Part shown: piece after piece, positions 44,704-53,368 of the stretch
Layout: the number at the start of each line of letters is the position of its first letter
Numbering within the stretch: position 1 is the stretch's first letter
Origin: DASQUK01 sp963813485
GTDB taxonomy: Bacteria; Actinomycetota; Acidimicrobiia; Acidimicrobiales; VFJN01
Length of the DNA: 64,000 nt
Direction: 5' to 3'
Assembly: GCA_963813485.1 (NCBI GenBank)
Contig: CAWEZE010000013.1
Coordinates: 62,001 to 126,000, forward strand
Program-made: the position numbers and the translations under genes
The notes under the pieces: model-generated
Seen by the model: only the letters and a program-made list of their open reading frames with translations
Told to the model about the DNA's origin: nothing
Database searches by the model: none

Positions 44704-45599
44704 TCAGCTCAGGACGCCGTGGGCCCAGAGGATGGAGATCGCTCGCACCGTGGCGTAGCTGCGCCACTCGCGTTCCGCCCCCGGCGATGCCGAGGCGAAG
44801 TCAACGGTCCAACCGCCGTCGGGCCGCTGCTCTCCGGCGAGCTGCTCCAGGTCGGCAGCCACCGCATCGGACGCGAACAGGTCGCCTACGGGCCGGTTCG
44901 GCACGGGCGTGAAGTCCAGCGGACGGAGCTTCTCGTCGGCCGCCCCGCCCGGCACCGGCAGCGACCCGGACGGCGGGATGACGCCCGCGAGCCGTCGCAT
45001 GTGGTCGGTCGCCTCGGGCCGATCGTCCGCGATGGCGTCGAGGAACCACAGGGCGAAGCGCAGCTCCAACACGAACACCGTCTCGGGCCGATCGATCGCC
45101 GCGATCTGGTCGAGGCAGTAGCGGGTCGCGTCCGCCAGCCACGGGTGCTCGGCGATCGCCCGGTCGTGGCGTCCGGCGCGATGGGCGAGGGCGGCCACGG
45201 CGCTGGTGATCTGCAGGGAGGAGGTAGTCGTGTCGGCCTCGGTCCACACCGGTGACGAGCCGGTGGGGTCGTCGATCGGCAGCACGAACGGCAGTCCGCC
45301 GTCGGGCGTGTGACCGTCGCCAGCCAGTCGCACAGCTCGACCGCGTGGGACGACGTCGCCGGTGCGACCTCCTCGAGCACCTCGAAGGCGTGGAGCGCCC
45401 CTGCCGGCTGGCTGCCGGCCGCCCGCAGGTCGGGCTCCAGGGACCAGCCGTAGCCCCCGTCGGGGTTGCGGTGGGCGTCCAGCGCCCGGAGCACCCGGTC
45501 GGGATCACCGACGCCCGTCACCAGGTCGGATCGGTAGCGGTCGAGCAGGCGGCCCTGGCTCACCAGGAAAGCTCTGGCGGCGTTGATGTCTGCGCTCAT
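44704..45599 (-). CDS. Terpene-cyclase/prenyltransferase-repeat-like protein (one frameshift)
   Basis: About 298 residues after repair. HRNPDGGYGWSLEPDLRAAG and EQRPDGGWTVDFASASPG are QW-like repeats, as in squalene cyclases and prenyltransferase subunits, and the protein is probably an alpha-alpha barrel. It lacks the DXDD or DXDTT cyclase motif, so catalysis is doubtful. Near 45301-45308 the frame breaks: WLATVTRP is followed in the next frame by DGGLPFVLPIDDPTG. One missing base in the run GCCCGAC restores it exactly, and the two parts then make a regular protein. Single-base consensus error is the simplest reading. Confidence 0.7.
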
Positions 45600-45664
45600 G
45601 ACGGCATAGTGACGGCTGGTCCGGGCGGACGTATTGAACGTTTCGGACGTCGGCGCGGCGGCGT

Positions 45665-47280
45665 TCAGTAACCGACGGTGGCGCCGTCGAGGGCGCGGGG
45701 ATCGGCCACGCCGCACAGCACGTCGGCGTCGACCACCTCGATCACCTGGGCATGGCCGAATGCGTGGTCGACCGGGTTGGTGCTGCGCCGGACCTCGTGG
45801 CCGCGCCCAGCCAACCCTTCCTCCCAGCCGCGCTCGGCGTGGGCCTCGATCGCGAGGAACCCCGGTCCCTCGCCGTCCCAGGTGCGGAAGCTTCCGTCAC
45901 CGCCCAGGACCCAGCGGGGCGCGGCCACCGCCCGGCCCGGCGGTTGGCCCCGGCGCAGCAGGCGGGCCAACAGCTGGAGCAGGACCTGGGGCTGGCTGTC
46001 GCCGCCCATGGTGCCCAGAACGGCGCGCAGCGACCCGTCGCTCCCCGTCACCAGCGCGGGCGCCAGGGTGTGCGGCGGGCGACGTCCCGGTGCCAGCTCT
46101 GCGGGGTGGCCGGCCTCGAGCGAGAACCCGATGCCGCGATCGTGCAGGAACACGCGAGTCGCGGGCTCGACGATGTGGGCACCCCAGGCCGAGGCGTTCG
46201 ACTGGATCAGCGTGACGCCCATCCGCTCCCCGTCGACGGCGCAGCAGACCGTGGTGCCTCCCGCCGAGGCCAGGGGCGCCCGGCCACCGCGGCGGCGGGG
46301 GTCGATGGCCGCGCGCCGTGGTGCCAGCCGCTCCGGCGCCAGCAGGGCGTCGCCGTCGGCGCCCTCGAACAGCACGGCGCGCCGGTCGGTGCCGGCCACT
46401 CGGGCGGCCTCGGCGAGGAGATGCGGCCAGGCGGGATCGTCGGGATCGTCGGGTAGGGGCAGGCCCTCGGCGATCCACGCGCCGGCCAGCGTGAGGTAGC
46501 CCTGCGAGGGCGGAGGTGTCGTCCACACGTCGTGGCCCCACGCGGTGACTCGCAGCGGCGTCACCCAGTCGGCCTGCGAGCGAGCCAGGTCCTCGGGCGC
46601 GAACAGCCCGCGACCGAGCTCCACCAGGCCGTCGCCGAACGGCCCGAGGTAGAAGCCGTCGCGACCGGCGGACGCGATCGCGACGAGTGCCGCCGCCACC
46701 GCCGGTCGACGGACGGTGTCCCCGGCGCGAGCCGCGTGCCGTCGGCGGTCGCGGCGGCGCGGTAGTCGTCCGCCCCGTCGAGCCGGAGGATGTCGGTCGC
46801 CGAGTACGCGAGCAGCCGCGAGGCGGGGAAGCCACGGTCGGCGTAGGTGATCGCCGACTCGAGGACCCCTGCGAGCGGCAGGCGGCCGAAGCGGCCGTGC
46901 AGCTCGATCCAGCCGTCGACGCACCCCGGCAGCGTCACCGCCCGGACGTCGCCATGGAAGGGGAGGCGGTCGAGACCCTCCCGCCGTGGCCCCGCGGCGT
47001 CGGCGCCCGAGCCGGCGCGACCGGCGGCGCACAGGGCGGCGACCGGTTGACCCGGCCGGTGGACCAGGGCGAACAGGTCACCCCCGAGGCCGCACTGATG
47101 TTGGTTGGTGACCGCCAGGACGGCACCCGCCGCCACCGCGGCGTCGACGGCGCTACCCCCAGCCCGCAGCGCCGCGACTCCTGCCGACGCCGCCAGGTTG
47201 TCGGCCGCGGCCACCATCCCGACCGGCGCCCAGGTGGTGGTGCCGACGGAGACGCTGGCCAGGGTGGTGCTGGTGGGCAT
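45665..47280 (-). CDS. Gamma-glutamyltransferase family protein (one frameshift)
   Basis: About 538 residues after repair. The large-subunit part has MVAAADNLAASAGVAALRAG and QHQCGLGGDLFALVHRPG. The autocleavage threonine is in the TT of SAGGTTVCCAVDGERMGVTL, followed by QSNASAWGAHI and, later, TMGGDSQPQVLLQLLARLL. No signal peptide is seen, so it may be a cytoplasmic GGT-like hydrolase. Near 46720-46723 a run of four G (minus strand) needs a fifth: LAPGT then continues as PGDTVRRPAVAAALVAIASA in the next frame. This looks like a homopolymer deletion. Confidence 0.85.
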
Positions 47281-47380
47281 GGACCAGGTTCTAGTTCAGC
47301 GTCAGCGAACACTGCGGCTTAGGAGCCGAGCGGATAGGGCGGTTCGTGCAGCCGAGCGTGGGAATTTGGTGGACGACTAC

Positions 47381-47445
47381 CAGCTCAACAGCTTGGCTCC
47401 CCGGCAGCGCTGACCACCGTGAGCCAAGAGGACGTGCCTATCCGC
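47381..47445. repeat. Dispersed 65-bp repeat, copy 2
   Basis: Copy of the element at 18030-18095, same orientation on the plus strand, with a one-base gap and a handful of substitutions. It lies between the start of the gamma-glutamyltransferase gene and the 3' end of the ribosomal-protection GTPase gene. Confidence 0.75.
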
Positions 47446-47497
47446 AGGTCCTTAAGGGCCGATGCCATGAGTGGCGCCTGGAGCAGCGCCCACGCGA

Positions 47498-49455
47498 TCA
47501 CACCACTCCGAGCACGTTCAGGAGGTACACCTCCCGGTTCAGCGGGTTGTTGTCGGTGCGGGGCCGTGTCGGTGGCGCTCCGCGCACTGGCTGGTAGCTG
47601 TCGAACGAGGATTCGAGCACCCCCTCGCCGTGGGTCAGCTCCGGCACCTGCGTTTGGAGCGCGTGCTGGAGCGCGGCGCGGATCTGACCGCCGAGTACGA
47701 CCGCTGAGCCCTTCGCGGTCTGCTCGAGTGCCGGAGCCTCGAGGCGGGCGAGCACCGGCACCACGATCGGGAGCGCGTCGGCGGGGATCTCGAGCTCGTA
47801 GCGATTGATGGGCTCGCACACGATGGTGCCGGCCCGTCTGAGCGCGGCCATCAGAACCAGTGGCGTCAGGAGGCGGAAGTCGCTGCCGATGCTCGACATT
47901 GCCTTGCTGAATCCCTGGTGTGAGTGGCTCTGCCGTGGGGCGTATTGCGAGTGCGTCAGGGTGACGACACAGTCGGTGACCTCCCAGCCGTGGAGGCCGT
48001 GGCGTAGCGCCTCGGGCACAGTGTCGGCGATCGCCTTCATGAACGCAGCGGGCAGCGAGCCGAGCTCGATCTCGTACGGAAGGCGACGCCCGAACGAACC
48101 GGTGCGGCATCGACGCGCAGTCCGACGCCGGCAAGGAACGGGCGCTGCGTCGACCGGCCGCGTGGCATCGCCTCGATCGCCTTGCCGGTGCCTACGGGGC
48201 GCTCGATGCAGATCGGTGTCGTCTGGCGGAACTCGACGTCGAGGTCGAAGACCTCGGCGAGTGTGGCCTGGATGACCTCCTTCTGCACCTCGCCGTAGAG
48301 GGAAAGGTGGAGCTCCTGTCGGGCCTGGTCGAGGCGCAGGCCGATGAGCGGGTCCTGCTCGGCGAGCTGGGCGAGCGCGCTGTGCAGAGCGCCGCGGTGC
48401 TCCGGGTCGGGCACGACCACGGTCTCGAGCGTGGGAGGTGCGAAGCGCTGCTCGCCGTCGCTACGGCGTCGCTCGCCGATCGCGTCGCCGATGCGGACCT
48501 CACCGAGGCCCCAGACCTTGGCGATCTCGCCACCGATGGCGCATGACCGGCGGACGGTGGCACCGCGGTCGAACACCTCGATGCCGGTGACGGTGTGCAC
48601 GTCCACACGGTCACGCACGCGGAGCGCCCCGCCGAACAGCCGCACGTAGGCGATCCGCTCGCCGGTCGGGCCTCGATCGATCTTGAAGACAGTGCCCGCG
48701 AGCGGGCCGTCAGCATCGTCGTGAATGGCGGGCAGCAGCCCGGTGATCCCCTCGGTGAGGGCGTCGACACCCGCTCCGGTGATCGCCGAGCCGAAGAAGA
48801 CCGGGTGCACCTTCGCCCGCTCGGTCTGCGCCACGAGGGTGCGCCACAGCGAGTCGTAGGACGGGGCGGTCTCATCGACGAAGGCGGCGAGCACGCGGTC
48901 GTCGTGGTCGGCCAGCGGTGTGAAGTCGAGCTCGGTCGGGCCGAACGGCACGAAGTCGGCGTCGCGGGAGCCGAGGTCGCGCGTCGTGCCCATCGCGACG
49001 AGCGACGAGGTCAGACTCCCAGCCATCGCACGCAGCAGGCTGCCTTCCTGCGCACCGACGCGGTCGATCTTGTTGACGAAGAGCACAGTCGGGATGCGCA
49101 GCCGCTGCAGGGTGCGCATGAGGAGGCGCGTCTGCGGCTGGACACCCTCGACCGCGGAGATCACCAGCACCGCTCCGTCGAGGACGCTCAGGACACGCTC
49201 GACCTCGGCGATGAAGTCGGGGTGGCCGGGCGTGTCGATCAGGTTGATTGTGACATCGCCGACGACGAACGACACCACCGCGGCCTTGATCGTGATGCCG
49301 CGCCGGCGTTCAAGGTCGAGGAAGTCTGTGTGGCTGGTGCCGTCGTCGACGCTGCCGAGCTCGTCGACGACGCCCGCGGCGTGGAGCAAGCGCTCCGTCA
49401 GGCTGGTCTTACCGGCGTCGACATGGGCCAAGATCCCGAGGTTCAAGGTTCGCAT
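47498..49455 (-). CDS. Ribosomal-protection GTPase, Otr(A)/Tet(M) family (one frameshift)
   Basis: About 652 residues after repair, the normal size of tetracycline ribosomal-protection proteins. It shows G1 ILAHVDAGKTSLTERLL, DTPGHPDFIAEVERVLS (G3), NKIDR (G4) and EF-G-like domains II-V, with LHGWEVTDCVVTLTHSQY in domain IV. The family releases tetracycline from the ribosome. One base is missing near 48070-48080: GVAF is followed in another frame by YEIELGSLPAAFMKAIADTV. The downstream part is intact to its stop, so a sequence error or a very recent mutation is likely. An SD AAGGA precedes ATG 49455, which lies inside an upstream leader ORF. True drug resistance is not proven. Confidence 0.87.
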
Positions 49456-49507
49456 GCAAATCCTTCACGCTCGTCACTGCAGGCACGGGCATGAAGGCAG
49501 CTCGCAT
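49409..49507 (-). CDS. 32-codon leader ORF overlapping the ribosomal-protection GTPase start
   Basis: ATG at 49507 is preceded by a strong AGAGGAG ribosome-binding site (plus-strand 49515-49521, seven bases away). It encodes MRAAFMPVPAVTSVKDLHAN and 12 more residues, ending at a TAA 46 bases inside the GTPase gene in another frame. The AAGGA and ATG of the GTPase lie within it. Ribosomes on the leader would cover that start. Leader peptides are known upstream of tet(M) and other ribosome-targeting resistance genes, so a drug-sensing attenuator is a reasonable inference. It could also be a chance ORF. Confidence 0.45.
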   Translation of the reverse strand: MRAAFMPVPAVTSVKDLHANLEPRDLGPCRRR

Positions 49508-49651
49508 GTCGTGTCTCCTCTGGATCAGCCGGGTCGGCGCATCGAGTCAACCACAGCGCCCCGCCGGCGTCCTCACGCATTTCGGAGCGAGCGGAGCGCG
49601 CTCACTGGCCCTTGATCTTGGCGGGGCGACGCCGCGGATCCGGGGCTTCGC

Positions 49652-50497
49652 TCAGGGTTCGACGAGTGCGCCCGCATTGCGCCAGGCGGCCTCGATCGCG
49701 TCGAGACGGGGTGTGGCGCTCGGACGGAGGCGCCCCGCGACCCCGGTGACCAGAGCGTTCGCCAACGTCAGCGTGCCGACGTGGCTGTCGAACGGGCCCG
49801 CGCCCTCGGCCGACACCGTGAAGCTCACCGCAGCTCGCGCCGCAAGCGGGGACAGCGGGCTGTCGGTCACCGCCACCAGGGTGGCCCCTGCACCGACGGC
49901 CCGGGTCACGTGGTCGACCACCCAACGCTCGTATCGACGCAGGTCGATCGCGACCACCACCGTCTCGGCCGTGATGCCAGCCAGCTGGCGGGCGACCGCC
50001 ACGTCCGACCCGCCGACCTGCACCACATCGTCGCGAACCAACGACAGCGCCGCCGCGAGCATCGCCCCGACCCCGGCCTCGGCGTCGCCCGCCAGCACCC
50101 GCACCGGCCGCCCCCGGTCCGCCAACAGCGCGACCGCATGCTGGAACACCTCGGGGGCGACGGCCGCCAGGGTGCGGTCAACGTTGTCGAGCTCGGCCCG
50201 CAGCGTCCGGGACACGACATCGGAGCCGCGTTCGTCGCGGATGCGTTCGACCGCCGGCCGCAGCTGCTGGCCAATCGCGCCCTGCACGGCCGCCTGTAAC
50301 CCCGAGTAGCCGGCGTAACCCAGCCGGGTCGACAGCCTCACCACTGACGCACCGGACGTGCCGGCCCGCTCGGCGACCCGGGCAACCGTGCCGAAGGCGA
50401 CGCACTCGGGGTCGCGCAGTACCACCTCGGCCACTCGTCGCTCCGCCGGGGACAGCAGCTCCCGGTTCTGCGCGATGCGGTCGGCGGCCTCACTCAT
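49652..50497 (-). CDS. RpiR/MurR family transcriptional regulator
   Basis: 281 residues. An N-terminal HTH_6 domain (LLSPAERRVAEVVLRDPECV, GTSGASVVRLSTRLGYAGYS; about residues 10-85) is joined to a SIS sugar-phosphate/phospho-ligand-binding domain (residues 120-260; VRVLAGDAEAGVGAMLAAAL, GATLVAVTDSPLSPLAARA). Such regulators usually respond to a phosphorylated sugar or another small metabolite and control adjacent genes. It is divergent from the aldehyde dehydrogenase/aminotransferase operon with a 94-base gap, the natural place for its operator. The start at 50497 follows TATCAT (minus strand) by eight bases; the frame is open to 50653. Confidence 0.9.
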   Translation of the reverse strand: MSEAADRIAQNRELLSPAERRVAEVVLRDPECVAFGTVARVAERAGTSGASVVRLSTRLGYAGYSGLQAAVQGAIGQQLRPAVERIRDERGSDVVSRTLRAELDNVDRTLAAVAPEVFQHAVALLADRGRPVRVLAGDAEAGVGAMLAAALSLVRDDVVQVGGSDVAVARQLAGITAETVVVAIDLRRYERWVVDHVTRAVGAGATLVAVTDSPLSPLAARAAVSFTVSAEGAGPFDSHVGTLTLANALVTGVAGRLRPSATPRLDAIEAAWRNAGALVEP

Positions 50498-50505
50498 TGG
50501 CACGG

Positions 50506-50511
50506 ATGATA
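50506..50511 (-). promoter_or_regulatory. -10 hexamer TATCAT of the RpiR-type regulator
   Basis: On the minus strand TATCAT ends eight bases before ATG 50497, so the regulator transcript is probably leaderless. It lies in the divergent gap shared with the aldehyde dehydrogenase operon, which by contrast has a GGAGG ribosome-binding site. Confidence 0.5.
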
Positions 50512-50591
50512 CGGTCGACGGCAATCCTGAAACGTATGTGACGGCAGATTCCGGCGCTCCCCAGACGACCTGGCACGACCCCTGGAGGACC

Positions 50592-52038
50592 ATGGACACG
50601 TTCCGATCGGTGAACCCTGCCCATCCCGATGACGTCGTGGGTGAGTACCCCAACCACGGTCCGGCCGACGTCGACGCCGCGGTGGCCCGGGCTGCCGCCG
50701 CCCAGCGCGTGGGCGCGGGTCCCCGCGCCGGCCAGGGCGGAGATCGTGGCCGGCGCCGCGGCGGTGATCGCCCGGGACAAGGAGGCCATGACCGCGCTGG
50801 TCAGCCGCGAGGCGGGCAAGGTGCTGGTCGAGGCGGGCGGCGACGTGCAGGAAGCCGTCGACATGGCCCACTTCGTCGCCGGCCAGGGCCGCTCCGCCTG
50901 GGGCGAGACCGTGCCCTCCGAGCTCGGCGACAAATTGTGCTGGACCACGCGCCAGCCGGTCGGGGTCGTGGGGATGATCACGCCGTGGAACTTCCCGGTG
51001 GCCATCCCGTCGTGGAAGATCTTCCCGGCCTTGCTGGCTGGCAACGGCGTCGTGATCAAGCCGTCCGAGCACGCGCCTGCGTGTTGCGAGGCGTTCGTCG
51101 CCGCCTGCACCGAGGCCGGCGTGCCCGCCGACCTCGTGCAGGTCGTTCACGGCTTTGCGGAGCCGGCGGCGGCGCTTGCGGTCCACACGGGCGTGCAGGC
51201 GATCAGCTTCACCGGATCGGTGCCGACCGGGCGCAAGGTGGCGGCCGCGGCCATGGAGACCGGCCCCCGCCTGGTGTCGCTCGAGCTCGGGGGCAAGAAC
51301 GCGATGGTCGTGCGGCCCGACGCCGACCTCGACCTGGCCGTCGACGGCGCCATCTTCGGGGCGTTCGGCACGTCGGGCCAGCGCTGTACGTCGACGTCGC
51401 GGCTGATCAGCCATCCCGACGTGGCGGGCGAGCTCGTCGACAGGATCGTCAAACGGGCCGGCGAGCTCCGCCTGGGCGACCCCCAGGACCCGGCTGTCGA
51501 TGTGGGCCCGGTCATCAACGCCTCCTCGGCCGAGCGCATCGCCGGCGTGGTGGCGGCCGCCGTCGACGAGGGCGCCGCGGTTGCCTGCGGCGGGCAGCAG
51601 GTCGACGTCGCCGGTTGCGGCGGGGCGTTCTTCGCCCCGACGGTTCTCACCGGTGTGCGCCCCGAGCACCGCGTCGCCCGCGAGGAGGTGTTCGGGCCCG
51701 TGCTCGCCGTGCTCGAGGTCGCCGACCTCGACGATGCCGTCGGCGTGGTGAACAGCGTGGAGTACGGGCTGTCGGCCGCGATCTATACCCGCGACATCAA
51801 CGCCGCGCTGCGGGCCGTCGACCGCATCGACACCGGCATCGTCTACGTCAACGCCCCCACCATCGGAGCCGAGATCCCGTTGCCGTTCGGGGGCACCAAG
51901 CACACGGGGAACGGCTTCCGTGAAGCCGGTACCCGGGGCATCGAGCAGTTCAGTCAGCTGAAGACGGTCTATGTCGACTACTCGGGCCGGCTGCAAAAGG
52001 CGCAGATCGACACGCACCCTCTGGAGGAGCAGGCGTGA
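50592..52038 (+). CDS. NAD(P)-dependent aldehyde dehydrogenase, succinate-semialdehyde type (one frameshift)
   Basis: 482 residues after repair. WTTRQPVGVVGMITPWNFPV, the nucleotide-site FTGSVPTGRKVAAAA, the general base Glu in LVSLELGGKNAMVV, and the nucleophilic Cys in GTSGQRCTSTSRL are all in place. The next gene is a 4-aminobutyrate-type aminotransferase, so the substrate is most likely succinate semialdehyde or a related omega-semialdehyde. ATG 50592 follows a GGAGG site. Near 50705-50710 the frame breaks: AAAAQR is followed by AWARVPAPARAEIVAG in the next frame. Two more bases (CG in the CGCG run) restore it. Confidence 0.88.
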
Positions 52039-53348
52039 CCACGCCCACCGACACCTCGGCGCCGGCGACCAGCCCGGTACGTGACCAGTCGGCCACCGCC
52101 GGCTGGCTGGCCCGCGACCGCGGCGCCCTGGCGGGGGTGCTGCCCCGCTACTACGACGTGGTCGCCGAGCGGGGCGAGGGCTCGTGGATCATCGACGTCG
52201 ACGGCCGACGGTTCCTGGACCTCGGGGCCGGCATCGCGGTCAACGCCACCGGCCATTGCCACCCGCGGGTGGTCGACGCCGTCGTGGAGCAGGCGCGGAC
52301 GCTGCTGCACACGTCGGTCGTCGTGCACCACCGCCGCAACGTCGAGCTTGCCGAGCGTCTCGGCGCCCTGTGCCCGTTCTTCGACGAGCCGCAGGTGTTC
52401 TTCTGCAACTCGGGGGCCGAGGCGGTCGACGGCGCTCTGAAGCTGGCGCGCAAGACCACGGGCCGCCCCGACGTGATCGCCTTCCGGCGGGCATTCCACG
52501 GCCGCACCCTCGCGGCCACGACACTGACCACCGCCAAGGGCCGCTACCGCGAGGGCTACGAGCCCCTCCTCCCGGGCGTCTACCACGCCCCGTACTGCTT
52601 CCCCCACGAGCACGAGAGTGCCGGGGCGGCGGTCGAGGCGGCGCTCGACGAGCTCGACCGCATCTTCGCCCTCCAGGCGCCACCGGGCAACGTCGGGACG
52701 ATGATCGTCGAGCCCGTGCTGGGCGAGGGCGGCTACGTGGCCCCGCCGCGGGAGTGGCTCCAGGGCCTCCGCGACCGCTGCGACGAGCACGGCATCCTGC
52801 TCGTGTTCGACGAGGTGCAGTGCGGCGTCGGCCGAACGGGTCGACCCTTTGCCGCCGAGACCTACGGTGTGAGGCCCGACGTGCTGCTGTTCGCCAAGGG
52901 CATTGCGTCAGGGCTGCCGCTCGGCGGCATCGTCGCCGCCCGGAGCCTGATGGAGGGCTGGCCGACCGGCACGCACGGGTCGACCTTCGGCGGCAACCCG
53001 GTGGCCTGCGCCGCCGCCATCGCCACCCTCGACGTGCTCCAGCGCGAGGACTGCTACCGGCGCGCCAGCGAACTCGGCGCCATCGCCGTGGAGCGGTTGC
53101 GGCGTGACGTCGGGTCCCACCCGCACGTGCGGGACATCCGGGGTATCGGCCTCATGATCGGCGTCGAGCTGGCCGACAAGGCCGTCACGGAGGCGGTGGC
53201 CGCCCGCTGCCTCGACGCCGGGGTCATCGTGCTGTCCTGCGGGCCGGACGAGAACGTCCTCCGGCTCGCCCCGCCGCTCACCATCGGCGACGACGAGCTG
53301 GCGCACGGGCTCGACGTGCTGTGCGCGGCGATCGCCGCCAGCCGCTGA
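52035..53348 (+). CDS. gabT: 4-aminobutyrate-type class III aminotransferase
   Basis: 437 residues, GTG start overlapping the dehydrogenase stop (GTGA). Class III (fold I) PLP enzyme: VDGRRFLDLGAGIAVNATGH, FFCNSGAEAVDGALKLARKT (PLP phosphate site), FRRAFHGRTLAATTLT, ILLVFDEVQCGVGRTG with the aspartate that pairs with the pyridine nitrogen, and LLFAKGIASGLPLGGIVAAR with the Schiff-base lysine. The match is closest to GABA transaminase, which gives succinate semialdehyde for the enzyme before it. Beta-alanine, ornithine or taurine use cannot be excluded. The RpiR-type gene upstream probably controls the pair. Confidence 0.85.
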   Translation: MTTPTDTSAPATSPVRDQSATAGWLARDRGALAGVLPRYYDVVAERGEGSWIIDVDGRRFLDLGAGIAVNATGHCHPRVVDAVVEQARTLLHTSVVVHHRRNVELAERLGALCPFFDEPQVFFCNSGAEAVDGALKLARKTTGRPDVIAFRRAFHGRTLAATTLTTAKGRYREGYEPLLPGVYHAPYCFPHEHESAGAAVEAALDELDRIFALQAPPGNVGTMIVEPVLGEGGYVAPPREWLQGLRDRCDEHGILLVFDEVQCGVGRTGRPFAAETYGVRPDVLLFAKGIASGLPLGGIVAARSLMEGWPTGTHGSTFGGNPVACAAAIATLDVLQREDCYRRASELGAIAVERLRRDVGSHPHVRDIRGIGLMIGVELADKAVTEAVAARCLDAGVIVLSCGPDENVLRLAPPLTIGDDELAHGLDVLCAAIAASR

Positions 53349-53368
53349 CGGCCCCGCGGCAGGCGTCC

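Noticed and set aside
47498..48040. Separate 180-residue protein starting MKAIADTVPEALRHGL
   Set aside because: It is the natural C-terminal domain of the ribosomal-protection GTPase, split off by one missing base.
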